The notes under the pieces were generated by a model that saw only the letters and a program-made list of their open reading frames with translations, had not been told where the DNA came from and ran no database searches. A stretch of 64,000 bases of DNA. Origin: Hyalangium ruber (GTDB lineage: Bacteria; Myxococcota; Myxococcia; Myxococcales; Myxococcaceae). This document shows, piece after piece, positions 48,177-56,520 of this stretch. Both the position numbers and the translations under genes were made by a program. The stretch's first letter is position 1. Every line of letters starts with the position of its first letter. The stretch covers positions 186,001-250,000 of the forward strand of contig NZ_JAXIVS010000004.1 of NCBI RefSeq assembly GCF_034259325.1, written 5' to 3'.

Positions 48177-48456
48177 ACCACGAGTTCTGGGGTGGGCCCC
48201 GCGCCGGGCCAACCTCCCAGGCTGTGTAGGCAGTCTCAGCTGCTCCAGGATGGCACGCACCCCACCGGGAGCTGTCAGCTACGCCAGCACCCGGCGCCTG
48301 CCTCCACACCTTCCGCACCCGAACACATCTAGCGCGAAGCTCCTGCGCAGTAGCCCGGCCCAATCCAGCTGCGGCGTGCGCTCTTGGGTCGGCTCCTGCC
48401 TCGCCGCTGCCTCAGGCGGTTCACTTGCCTCTTCCGGCTTCGGCTCTGCACCCACT
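48177..48456 (-). mobile_element. IS91-family transposase remnant (C-terminal part)
   Basis: Read on the minus strand from 48456, a linker (EPPEAAARQEPTQERTP) leads to LDWAGLLRRSFALDVFGCGRCGGRRRVLA, then an in-frame TAG at 48279-48281, then LTAPGGVRAILEQLRLPTQP and RLARRGAHP. The WAxLLRRxFxLDVxxCxRCGGRxRVLA...VRAILxxLxLP pattern is the C-terminal end of IS91/IS801-type transposases. N-terminal catalytic parts are absent and the stop confirms decay. Confidence 0.75.
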
Positions 48457-48478
48457 CAAGGGAACTGTCTCTTGGCGG

Positions 48479-48970
48479 TCATTCGGATTCGGACTCGGAC
48501 TCCGCGCGCTTCTGATCGCGGCGCGCCGCCATCAATGCCTGCCGGATCGTCGCTGCATGCCCCAGTCGGCGGACCATGAGTCCGAGAAAGTACGCCGCAA
48601 GGACGTTGGTGACGCCGCGCACAAGCCCCATCTCGAGCGACAAGGCGTGGATGCGGTCAGGTATGGCAACCCGCGGCACGACAACGACACTGACCGCTAG
48701 GCCAAATGCGAACACGGCGCGCACGAGGTGGCGTAGGCCGGCAATGGCCGCCATCACCTGCTCGTGCTCGCTCGCGCGGAAGCGCTGAATAAGCGCGTCC
48801 TGAATCTGCTGTTGGAACCGTGACCGGCTGCGCCAGTATGAGAGCAAGCCGCTGGAGCTCCGCGCGAGAGCCTTCTGCAGAAGCGGGCTCACCAGATTGA
48901 TGACGATGCCAACCGCGACCACGCCAACCCAGAAGCGCGCCGAAGTAAGGTCCTTGATGAACTCGTCCAT
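48479..48970 (-). CDS. Small membrane protein of unknown function
   Basis: 163 residues from the ATG at 48970 (MDEFIKDLTSARF). One helix near the N terminus (VGVVAVGIVINLVSPLL), a charged middle with SYWRSRSRFQQQIQDALIQRF, then two helices (HLVRAVFAFGLAVSVVVVPRV; VTNVLAAYFLGLMV) and a Glu/Ser/Arg-rich tail. No family recognised. It lies between transposase and integrase remnants, so it is probably mobile-element cargo. Confidence 0.6.
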   Translation of the reverse strand: MDEFIKDLTSARFWVGVVAVGIVINLVSPLLQKALARSSSGLLSYWRSRSRFQQQIQDALIQRFRASEHEQVMAAIAGLRHLVRAVFAFGLAVSVVVVPRVAIPDRIHALSLEMGLVRGVTNVLAAYFLGLMVRRLGHAATIRQALMAARRDQKRAESESESE

Positions 48971-49042
48971 GCCGCCCCTCCTCGTCCCGTTCCAAGGGGG
49001 GGGCACACTCCCATGCGGGGCTCGCTGCCGCTACACGATCCT

Positions 49043-49321
49043 TCACCCTTGCTGCGGCGGGGCCACAGGGAGCGCCTCCAGTCGCGCGCGCACTCGCTCC
49101 TGGCCGGGCGGCGCGAGGTAGTGCCCCTCGTAGGGGCTCCACGCCAACACTCGCGCGGCGAGCAACTGCTCGGCGCGCCATGAGGGCACGGGAACCGTCC
49201 TCGCTCGTCCACCCTTGGTGGTGTCCCGATTCCAACTCCGGGAGATCGTCACCACGGAGCGGGTAAAGTCGAAGTCGGCCCACTGGAGTGCCCGGCCTGG
49301 ACGCTCAACGCCTTTCCCCAC
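49043..49321 (-). pseudogene. Tyrosine recombinase (phage integrase) fragment
   Basis: The 92-codon frame contains ALQWADFDFTRSVVTISRSWNRDTTKGGRARTVPVP, the conserved stretch of tyrosine integrases that normally follows the first catalytic Arg box (G.R..EL..L.W.D). Neither that Arg box upstream nor the HxxR and Tyr boxes downstream can be found; after WSPYEGHYLAPP the sequence is no longer integrase-like. This is a broken mobile-element gene. Confidence 0.68.
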
Positions 49322-49379
49322 CGGGTGCGGTGGGTGTTGCGGTAAAGTCTCCCCAACATCCAGAGCCTACGAGGGGCCT

Positions 49380-49733
49380 GTGCCCAAGAAGTCTACGACG
49401 CCGCTGACGAAGGAGCAGTTGGACATCATCCTCGGTCACCTGAATCACGCCATGTTCTTCGCCCACGCGGCGGACAATTGCGGGGACGACTACGAGATAC
49501 AGTTGACCGCCGACCCCGAAGAGAGCCTCCGGGCTCGGGCAGCGATTGCCCACGTTGGATACATCCTTATGCGCTGTGCCGAAGACCTGGGCGTCCCCGC
49601 GGCGCAACGGGATGCCTGCTCGAAAGAAGCTCTGGAACGCGCCAAGGCTCGGGCTCCGGCTCCGAAGCACCAGCGGACGACGACCCAGCCCGTCATCGAC
49701 CCCGCGCTACTTGATCCCAAAGCCAAGGCGTAG
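49380..49733 (+). CDS. Small hypothetical protein
   Basis: 117 residues from GTG at 49380, with GAGGGG just upstream. Helical and acidic, with LDIILGHLNHAMFFAHAADNCGDDYEIQ and AAIAHVGYILMRCAEDLGV, and a Lys/Ala/Pro-rich tail. No signal peptide. No family recognised. It lies between remnants of mobile elements. Confidence 0.6.
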   Translation: MPKKSTTPLTKEQLDIILGHLNHAMFFAHAADNCGDDYEIQLTADPEESLRARAAIAHVGYILMRCAEDLGVPAAQRDACSKEALERAKARAPAPKHQRTTTQPVIDPALLDPKAKA

Positions 49734-49847
49734 GGCTTGCCGGGTACCTCCCTCTCGACCGTGCGCCCCTAAGCAGGTGCGGAGGAGGCGAGCGCGGGGA
49801 TGGAGGCAGCGGCCAGAGCGGAGCGGATGAAGTAGGGGAGGCCACGA

Positions 49848-50046
49848 GTGGACTGGGCCGAGTTGCTCAGCAGGACGTTCGACTTCGACGTGTTCGCCTG
49901 CGTGAGGTGTAGAGGCAGGCTTAAGGGTGTTGGCGTACGTGAAGGGAGCACGAGGGGTGCGCGCGATTCTGAAGCACCTGGGCCTGCCCACGGCAGGTGC
50001 GAGGCTGGCCCCGGCGCGAGGGCCGCCCCAGAGCGCGGGGTGTTGA
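49848..50046 (+). mobile_element. IS91-family transposase remnant, frameshifted
   Basis: VDWAELLSRTFDFDVFACVRCRGRLK is followed, after one surplus G at about 49925-49927, by VLAYVKGARGVRAILKHLGLPTAGARLAPARGPPQSAGC and a stop at 50046. This is the same C-terminal module as at 48177-48456 but on the opposite strand. The two pieces therefore flank 49.0-49.7 kb as inverted remnants. They are not identical, so they came from different relatives of the element. Confidence 0.75.
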
Positions 50047-50324
50047 AGCTCAAGCCGCCACAGCCAGCCAAGAGAGCCAGGCCCCCGCCGCGCCCCGCCT
50101 GGGAAAGCGGCTGGGCTGGGCTGGCGTGTGTCTGCTGGAGATGAAAGGCTTCTGCGCCGGCCCGGCGTGCGGCTCATGGGCTCCCCGTCAGCCTCCCTCT
50201 CCTCCCGCTCTGCTCACGCCCGCTACGCCCATGAGGGCTCCTGTCCCTCCTATGCTCATCGACGCATGCGGAGCGGAGGAGATCCAGGAGGACCCTCCCC
50301 ATCTCACGGCGCGACGCGAGCGTC
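50047..50324. other. Non-coding stretch between element remnants
   Basis: About 280 bp with no convincing gene, consistent with decayed element sequence between the transposase remnant and the truncated sigma factor gene. Confidence 0.35.
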
Positions 50325-50642
50325 GTGGCCGCGCTCTTCACGGACCCGCGAGGCTTCGTCGCGAAGGTCGCCGCGAGAGTCTTGAAGGGGAGCGCAGACC
50401 TCGAGGACGTGGTGCAAGACGTCTTCGTGGCGGTCGTCGCCTGTGCCGGGAAGCTGGACAGGATCGATGCGCTGGGGGCATGGCTCCACGCCGTCACCGT
50501 GAAACAAGCAAGGACCACGATCCGAAGGCGGCGGAGGCGGCGATCGATGGAAGCTGGGGACGAGCACCTGGAAGCCGCCTCCCGTACCCTGCGCCGGGCC
50601 GCCGAGCCGAAGTGCCAGCTTGCACGACAGGTCTACCGATAG
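50325..50642 (+). pseudogene. Truncated ECF sigma factor gene
   Basis: FVAKVAARVLKGSADLEDVVQDVFVAVVACAGKLDRIDALGAWLHAVTVKQARTTIRRRRRRR matches region 2 of extracytoplasmic-function sigma factors (core-binding helix DLEDVVQDVFVAV, -10 recognition helix LGAWLHAVTVKQARTTIRRRRRRR). The frame then passes through about 30 unrelated residues and stops at 50642; region 4, needed for -35 recognition, is missing. The start is uncertain because the frame is open a little upstream of the GTG at 50325. No anti-sigma gene is visible. Confidence 0.7.
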
Positions 50643-50688
50643 TATGTCGCAACTGGTTGCGTTTTGCAATCACGACTGGAGGAATCCC

Positions 50689-51246
50689 ATGGGTGTCTTG
50701 ACCTTCGCGCTCAACGTGACCTTGGACGGGTGCTACGACCATCGGGAGGGGATCGCGGACGACGAGCTGCACGACCACTTCACGCAGCTCATGGACGCGG
50801 CCGGGGCGATGCTGTGGGGGCGCATTACCTACGAGATGATGGAGAGCTACTGGCCGGCGGTGGCGCGCGACGAGAAGGCCCCCCGAGCGATGCGGGAGTG
50901 GGCGCAGAAGCTGGATGCCAAGCCGAAGTATGTCGTCTCGGCCTCGCGACACGACTTTCCGTGGAACAACACCTTCCGCATCGCGGGGGATTTGCACGAG
51001 GCCGTGACGCAGCTCAAGGAGAAGACCCCGCGCGGCGTCCTCGTGGGCAGCCCCATGCTCGCGGCCGGGCTCGAGCGGCTGGGGCTCATCGATGAGTATC
51101 GCTTTGTCGTCCACCCGGTTCTCGCCGGCCATGGCCCGACCTTGTTTCAGGGCCTCGAGCGCTCGCGGCGCCTCGAGCTCCTCTCGACGAAGCGCTTCGC
51201 ATCCGGCGCGATGGCGCTGCATCACCGCCGGGTCGACGCAAAGTAG
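50689..51246 (+). CDS. Dihydrofolate reductase / RibD C-terminal domain family protein
   Basis: 185 residues from ATG 50689, which has GGAGGA at proper distance. LTFALNVTLDGCYDHREG at the start, MLWGRITYEMMESYWPAV, PKYVVSASRH, VLVGSPMLAAGLERLGLIDEYRFVVHPVLAGHG: this is the standard small YyaP/YwjB-type reductase pattern with NADPH fold. Substrate unknown; these are usually not true folate enzymes. It stands alone between the truncated sigma factor gene and the sigma-54 promoter region. Confidence 0.85.
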   Translation: MGVLTFALNVTLDGCYDHREGIADDELHDHFTQLMDAAGAMLWGRITYEMMESYWPAVARDEKAPRAMREWAQKLDAKPKYVVSASRHDFPWNNTFRIAGDLHEAVTQLKEKTPRGVLVGSPMLAAGLERLGLIDEYRFVVHPVLAGHGPTLFQGLERSRRLELLSTKRFASGAMALHHRRVDAK

Positions 51247-51290
51247 CGCAGTACGTTCAGACCCACGGAACCCAACAGACGACCCCTGGT

Positions 51291-51338
51291 GATGACAGTC
51301 GTCATCCCTCTCACCGGCCTTCGATGACTCCTGTCACC
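51291..51338. promoter_or_regulatory. Tandem GATGAC-N4-GTCATC sites, probable activator-binding sequence
   Basis: Site 1, GATGACAGTCGTCATC at 51291-51306, is a perfect inverted repeat with four central bases. Site 2, GATGACTCCTGTCACC at 51323-51338, has one mismatch. The centres are 32 bp apart, three helical turns. They lie about 70-117 bp upstream of the expected start of transcription from the sigma-54 promoter at 51381, the usual place for enhancer-binding protein sites. A perfect longer copy is at 57908. Confidence 0.65.
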
Positions 51339-51380
51339 ACCCAGGGACAGGGTTCCGCTCGAAGCCGAGGTGGATAGAGG

Positions 51381-51397
51381 TTGGCCCAACGCTTGCT
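51381..51397 (+). promoter_or_regulatory. Sigma-54 promoter (-24/-12)
   Basis: TTGGCCCAACGCTTGCT has the GG (51383-51384) and GC (51395-51396) doublets exactly 10 bp apart and the TTGGC...TTGC consensus. Transcription would begin near 51408, 30 bp before the ATG of the cysteine peptidase gene. Confidence 0.72.
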
Positions 51398-51437
51398 CAA
51401 TGGCTCTGCATCCACTCGCAGCACTCAGGAGCCTTCC

Positions 51438-52754
51438 ATGACCACGCTGACCTCTGTCCGTTTCTCCTCCGTCATCCCCCAGACCGGTCGTTCCTCCAGC
51501 AGCGGCGCATCCAGCGCCAACCCGAAGCCGGCGCCAGTGGCCCCCGGCTTCTCCGGCGAGTCCCGCTTCGAGGCCGCGCCCACCCGCAACGGTGCGACGG
51601 CCGCGCCCAGCAGCCCCGCGGAGAAGGGGGCGCTCCAGGAGATGGAGAAGCTGTTCAAGCCCGCGGCGAGCACGTTCAGGGACAATGGCTCGACGGTGAC
51701 CACGGACGCCGCGGACGTGGAGTCCCCGAGCAACTCGAAGACCGGCGCGCGCGGATGGCAGGCCACCGAACAGCTCAAGGCCAACGAGAGGCTCGAGCAG
51801 CAGCGCCTGGCCAGCCTGTTCCCCCAGCAGAGGGCCCAGTACACGGCGGTGAAGGAGGCCACCCTCAACCGAGCCTCCAACCCCGTCGCGGCGCTGGCGC
51901 TCCAGAAGCTGCTCTTCGAGGGCAAGCTGGCCGGCGGCAAGGATCTGGCCGGCAAGGGCACCGTGCTCGACCACCTGGTCTCGGCCGCCTGGGGTGACAC
52001 GCTCGATGGCCGCGTGGACAGGAACACCTTCGTCACGGATCTGGTCCAGGAGCTGGCGACGCCCAGCGCCATCAACCAGGGCTCGCGGGGCACCTGCGCC
52101 CCGACCGCGATGTCCATCAACCTGGCGCTGAACCACCCGGCCGAGTACGCCCGCATCATGAGAGACCTGGCCAGCCCCAGCGGCACGGTGACGCTGGCGG
52201 ACGGCAAGACGACGCTCACGCGCGAGGCGGAGACGTCCTTCCTGCCGGACGGCTCCGGGCGCGCGCTCACCCAGCGGCTGATGGCCCCCGTCTTCATGGA
52301 GGCCTCGAACGGCGAGCGGGCCTACAACGACTGGAACGACAGTGGGGCAGGGGCGAGCGCCACGGGCCTGGATGCGCTCCACGACGCCGTCTACGGGCGG
52401 AACATGGCCCACAAGGAGCTCCACGGCAGCGAGGCTCGCGACGAGGCGATGAAGCAGATCGACAGCGAGCTGGCGAGCGGCCAGAACGTGTTGGCCGGCA
52501 TCTGGTGGAATGCCGACGGCGGCCACGAGGTGCTCATCACCGGCACCGAGAAGCTCAACGGCCAGGACTACCTCAAGTTCATCAACCCCTGGGGCACCGA
52601 GGAGCGGATGCTTCGCTCCGTGTTCCACTCGCGGCTCATCGGCATCAACTATGATCCGGCGGAGGCCGCCAAGCCCGGCCCGGCCGCTCCGTTCTGGCCG
52701 GTCCCCGGCCCGTTCGTGACGCCTCGCCCGTGGAACAGGTCCATCGCGGCGTAG
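51438..52754 (+). CDS. Papain-like cysteine peptidase domain protein without Sec signal
   Basis: 438 residues. Residues 1-110 are Ser/Ala/Pro/Thr-rich and disordered, with no hydrophobic signal. A helical segment follows, then a peptidase-like domain: Gln214 and Cys220 in INQGSRGTCAPTA, His363 in GGHEVLITG and Asn383 in INPWGT, in the order Gln-Cys-His-Asn of papain-fold enzymes. So it is probably an active thiol peptidase or related transferase. The ATG at 51438 follows GGAG. It is preceded by a sigma-54 promoter with tandem palindromes, so expression should need an enhancer-binding protein and sigma-54. It converges on the kinase gene. Confidence 0.8.
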   Translation: MTTLTSVRFSSVIPQTGRSSSSGASSANPKPAPVAPGFSGESRFEAAPTRNGATAAPSSPAEKGALQEMEKLFKPAASTFRDNGSTVTTDAADVESPSNSKTGARGWQATEQLKANERLEQQRLASLFPQQRAQYTAVKEATLNRASNPVAALALQKLLFEGKLAGGKDLAGKGTVLDHLVSAAWGDTLDGRVDRNTFVTDLVQELATPSAINQGSRGTCAPTAMSINLALNHPAEYARIMRDLASPSGTVTLADGKTTLTREAETSFLPDGSGRALTQRLMAPVFMEASNGERAYNDWNDSGAGASATGLDALHDAVYGRNMAHKELHGSEARDEAMKQIDSELASGQNVLAGIWWNADGGHEVLITGTEKLNGQDYLKFINPWGTEERMLRSVFHSRLIGINYDPAEAAKPGPAAPFWPVPGPFVTPRPWNRSIAA

Positions 52755-52769
52755 CTGTCTGCCCGGACA

Positions 52770-55466
52770 TCAGGGGCGGCGGGAATGTCCGCCGCCGGGC
52801 TTCGCCTGGGCCTCCAGCCAGGCGAGGATCTCGGCGGCGCGCTGCTCCTTGCCCGCGCGGGTGAAGCGCTCCCGGGCCTTCTCCGCCTCGGCGCGCGCGG
52901 CCTCATGCTGCCCCTCCTCGGAGAGCGCCTTCGCCAGGGCGAACCCGGAGATGGCCAGCACGTCCGGCGGCATGGACTCAAAGGAGACCGCCTTGCGCAG
53001 TGGCGCGATGGCGTCGAGGGCCCGGCCCAGCCCCAGCAGCGCCTGCCCCACCCCGTCGTAGGTGTATTGCAGGTACGTGTCCTCGGGCTTCAGCACCCGA
53101 AGCTGTAGGGCCAGCGTCTCCTCATACACCCTGAGCGCCTCCGGGTAGCGCTCGAGGTCCAGCAGGCACTGGCCTACCTCGGCCATCGCGCCCGTCGTCT
53201 GCCGGTGGTCCGGCCCGAGCAGCGGCTTGCGGATGTCGACGACCGCTCGCGCGTGCTCCAGCGCGGCCGCGGGGTTGCCCTCCTCCCGCAGCACCCAGGC
53301 CAGCGCCTCGTGGCGCCGCGCGGTGTCTGGATGCAGCTTGCCCACCGCTGCCTGCGTCTGCTCCAGGGCCTGCCGCAGCAGCTCCACCGCCCGGGTGCGC
53401 TCGCCCATGCGCGCCAGCAAGCTGCCCAGCAGATAGGTGACGCGGGCCCGCTTCGGGTGCCCAGGCGGCAGCACCCTCTCCTGGAGGCGCTGCGCCTTCT
53501 CGAAGAGCGCCCGAGCCTCGGCAAAGCGCTTCTGAGACACGGCCATGTTGCCCCGATGCACCAGGAGGACTCCCTCCAGAAGCGGGTCCCCGCCAATGCG
53601 CTGCAGCGTGGCCTCCGCCAGTGAGGCCCAGCGCTCCGCCGCATCGAAGTGCTTCTGCTCGTCCTCGACGAAGAGCAGGCGGGTGGAGATGTCCACCTTC
53701 TGCCGATCTGCTCGCCCGGCCTCCGCCTCGTAGAGGGCTCTGGCGAGATCCCGAGACGCCTCGTCCAACTTCCCCAGGTGCTGGTTCAACCAGCCGCGGT
53801 GGGTGTGCAGTCCTGCCATCAAGGGCAGATAGCCCGAGCGCTCCACCGCCTCGCTCAGCGGGCCCACCTTCTGCTGCGCGACGGTGTAGCGGCCGGTGTC
53901 CACCAGCGCCTTCAGCTCCGCCACGCGGTCCTCCAGCGCCTGAATCTCCGAGCGCTTGCGCGGATCCGCCGGTAGCCGCTGCCGCTCGGTGAGCGACTCC
54001 AGCTCCGCGCACTCATGCAGCGCGGGCAGGGCGTGGGCCGCATCCAGCGCTCTCTCCACCAGCGGGCCGTCCGCCGTGTAGAGCTGATCCACCAGCGCGC
54101 GCATGTCCCGGCGTCGCCGCTCCAGGCACACCTCGCGCTGCGTGAGCAGCTCCTCCGTCTGCACCCCCCGCACCCGCGTGGCCTCGCAGGCCTCCGTGCG
54201 CTGCTGAGTCCACGCTTGCGCATAGCCGTCCAGCACCCCGAGAACGCCCGAGGCCATGTGCCCCGCGAAGGGCTTGCCAGTCCCCAGGAAGCTCGCCTCC
54301 ACCTTCTGACGTGCCGCGGGGCTCCACACCTCCGTCATCAGCTCGCCAACGCCCGCGCACACCTGCGAGCGCTGGTACACCCTGCCACCCACCAGCGAGA
54401 GCCCCACCGCGCTCGCGGTCGCCACCGCCGCCCACCGCCTCCGCTGCGTCCTTCGCGTGTCCTGGGAGAGCGCCTCGAGCAATTCCTTCATCGAGGCGAA
54501 GCGCTCGTCAGGGTTCACCGACAGCCCGCGCATCACCGCCTGGCGGATCCACGCTGGCACCTTCGCATCGCGTGGGGGCTCGTGAATGACGGGGGCCCGT
54601 GGGGGCGTCTTGCGCGCCATGCCCTCCACCTTGGTCGGCTGGCTTCCTGCCCCAACGTCCCTCTCCGTGGACAGGACAGCGGCCCTCATGGAGGCAGGAT
54701 CAAACGGGCGCTGGCCGTAGAGGCCCAGGTACAGCGAGACGCAGAAGCTGAACTGGTCCGAGCGCGCGTCCACGTCCTGGCCACGCACCTGCTCCGGGGA
54801 CATGTAATGGGGGGTCCCCATCACCAGGCCCGTCTCGGTGAGGGTCACCTCCAACATCCGGTGCTCCGCATCCACGGGCCGTGGTTCCTCGGCGGTGGCT
54901 GGCTCGGGGTGGGGCATGCCCACCTGACGGGCCAGCCCGAAGTCCGTGACGTAGACTCGGCCGCCCTGGCTCACCAGCACGTTGCCCGGCTTGAAGTCGC
55001 GGTGCACCAGCCCCTTCTCGTGCGCGGCCTGCAGCCCCCGCCCGGCATCGATGAGGCGCTCCAGCACCTCGCGCCAGTGCCGCGGGGCGGCCTTCAGCCA
55101 ATCGCTCAGCGTGCCCCCCTCGATGATCTCCATGGCCAGGAAGACCTGGGCGCCCCAGATGCCCACGTCAAAGATGGGGATGACGTTGGGGTGGGAGACT
55201 CGCGCCATGGCCTGGGCCTCGCGCAGCAGCCGCGCCCGGGCCTGCTCCGAGTCCGTCTGCTTGTCCGGCCGCAGCAGCTTGAGCGCCACCTTGCGGTCCA
55301 GGTCCGGATCGTACGCCGCGAACACGACCCCCATGCCCCCCTGCCCCAGCCGCTTGAGCAGCACGTAACGCCCCACCTGGGTGATGGGGGGAATGTCGCG
55401 CTCCTGGGTGTCGGATTCCGTGTGGAGCAGGGGCACGGTGTCCATGTCTCCTGGGGTGCGGGTCAT
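52770..55466 (-). CDS. Transmembrane Ser/Thr protein kinase with C-terminal TPR region
   Basis: 898 residues from the ATG at 55466. Kinase domain 33-330: GQGGMGVVF loop, ALKLL lysine, catalytic HRDFKPGN at 155-162, DFGLA, GTPHYMSPEQ. A transmembrane helix lies near 345-363. The 530-residue extracytoplasmic part is helical, with tetratricopeptide-like units in the last 350 residues (for example EARALFEKAQRLQERVLPPGHPKRARVTYLLGSLLARMGERTRAVELLRQALEQ), of the common myxobacterial PknB-TPR design. The frame is open to 55592, but the ATG at 55466 leaves a 124 bp promoter region shared with the divergent C39-like gene. Confidence 0.9.
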   Translation of the reverse strand: MTRTPGDMDTVPLLHTESDTQERDIPPITQVGRYVLLKRLGQGGMGVVFAAYDPDLDRKVALKLLRPDKQTDSEQARARLLREAQAMARVSHPNVIPIFDVGIWGAQVFLAMEIIEGGTLSDWLKAAPRHWREVLERLIDAGRGLQAAHEKGLVHRDFKPGNVLVSQGGRVYVTDFGLARQVGMPHPEPATAEEPRPVDAEHRMLEVTLTETGLVMGTPHYMSPEQVRGQDVDARSDQFSFCVSLYLGLYGQRPFDPASMRAAVLSTERDVGAGSQPTKVEGMARKTPPRAPVIHEPPRDAKVPAWIRQAVMRGLSVNPDERFASMKELLEALSQDTRRTQRRRWAAVATASAVGLSLVGGRVYQRSQVCAGVGELMTEVWSPAARQKVEASFLGTGKPFAGHMASGVLGVLDGYAQAWTQQRTEACEATRVRGVQTEELLTQREVCLERRRRDMRALVDQLYTADGPLVERALDAAHALPALHECAELESLTERQRLPADPRKRSEIQALEDRVAELKALVDTGRYTVAQQKVGPLSEAVERSGYLPLMAGLHTHRGWLNQHLGKLDEASRDLARALYEAEAGRADRQKVDISTRLLFVEDEQKHFDAAERWASLAEATLQRIGGDPLLEGVLLVHRGNMAVSQKRFAEARALFEKAQRLQERVLPPGHPKRARVTYLLGSLLARMGERTRAVELLRQALEQTQAAVGKLHPDTARRHEALAWVLREEGNPAAALEHARAVVDIRKPLLGPDHRQTTGAMAEVGQCLLDLERYPEALRVYEETLALQLRVLKPEDTYLQYTYDGVGQALLGLGRALDAIAPLRKAVSFESMPPDVLAISGFALAKALSEEGQHEAARAEAEKARERFTRAGKEQRAAEILAWLEAQAKPGGGHSRRP

Positions 55467-55590
55467 GGCCCGATATTTGAACTCATCCCCCTCACGAAGG
55501 GCAGCCCGGGAGCGCTGGACACCGCTTCCCCTGCCATCTCGTCGTAAGCTGGATGCCCCCCCTGTGTCTCGAACCCGCTGGAGAACTCCC

Positions 55591-56490
55591 ATGACCTTCG
55601 TGAACTCGTCGCGGAAGGCAGGCCCGGTGTCGAGCAGCTCCCCGGCACAGTCTCAGCAGACTTCGGCCCCGAAGCAGGAGGCCCAGCGCTCCTCCACCTC
55701 GCGGACACCCCCGTTCCAGCGGGACACGTTCGAGTCGAAGCAGGAGACGATCCTCTATCAAACCAAGTACATCACCCTCTCCAAGGTGGGCGAGTCCCCC
55801 AAGGTCCCGGACGGGACCCTGGACCTGAAGAACCGCGCGGGGCCCAAGCAGCTGGCCGAGGGTGGCTGGGAGCAAACCACTCCCCTCCTCAAGCAGGCCC
55901 AGGCTGACACCTGCGGCGCGGCGGTGGCGGCCATGCTCGGGGGCTCCAAGAACCACAAGAAGCTGCAGAGGCCCGAGCAGTACATGCTGCGCCTGGCCAA
56001 CCGCACTTCGGACGGCAACCAGGGCACCACCCCCCAGGAGCTGGCCAAGATGCTGGCCTCCCAGGGTGTGGAGGTGACGGGGAGCACCCAGGGGTTCAAT
56101 CCGGCGCTGGCCAGGTCCACCCTCCTGGAGAAGGGCGGCAAGGTGGTGGCCCTGGTGGACTCCAAGACGCTGGCCCCCAAGGGGAGCGAGGGCGTGAAGG
56201 GCGCGGCCCACTGGGTCGTCATCGACGGCATCGACCAGGATGGCAACTTCCTGGTGAAGGATCCGGCCTCCGGACAGAGCGAGTACCTGCCCCCGGGCCG
56301 GCTGGTGCAGGCCGCGAAGGCCTGCTGGGCCGAGCACGGCGGGGGCGGGATGATGACCCTGAAGAACTCCCCCCAGGCCTCTCAGGGCGCGCTGGAGCAG
56401 ACCAATGCGCAGTACGCCGAGACGTTGGGGAAGAGCCCAGGTGGCGGCTCACCGGGGGAGGAGCGGGCCGGGCGGGAGGCTAACAACTAG
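55591..56490 (+). CDS. C39-like cysteine peptidase domain protein without Sec signal
   Basis: 299 residues. The first 50 are Ser/Gln/Pro/Thr-rich (SSSPAQSQQTSAPKQE) ending RDTFESKQ, with no signal peptide. The catalytic domain has Cys108 in QADTCGAAVAAMLGG, His207 in AAHWVVIDGID and Asp224 in VKDPASG, the C39-type triad. The usual fusion to an ABC transporter is absent, so it is a free peptidase or a bacteriocin-processing-like fold of unknown target. GGAG precedes the ATG. It is followed after 30 bp by the FHA activator gene, probably in one operon. Confidence 0.8.
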   Translation: MTFVNSSRKAGPVSSSSPAQSQQTSAPKQEAQRSSTSRTPPFQRDTFESKQETILYQTKYITLSKVGESPKVPDGTLDLKNRAGPKQLAEGGWEQTTPLLKQAQADTCGAAVAAMLGGSKNHKKLQRPEQYMLRLANRTSDGNQGTTPQELAKMLASQGVEVTGSTQGFNPALARSTLLEKGGKVVALVDSKTLAPKGSEGVKGAAHWVVIDGIDQDGNFLVKDPASGQSEYLPPGRLVQAAKACWAEHGGGGMMTLKNSPQASQGALEQTNAQYAETLGKSPGGGSPGEERAGREANN

Positions 56491-56520
56491 GCCTGGAGCT
56501 GACGTGCTAAGGTCCGCCGC

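Noticed and set aside
48479-48970. Holin or toxin
   Set aside because: Three helices and a charged tail are suggestive, but no lysis partner and no family pattern can be seen.
52774-52800. Terminator between the convergent peptidase and kinase genes
   Set aside because: A perfect 8 bp GC-rich hairpin overlaps the end of the kinase coding sequence but no T tract follows on either strand.
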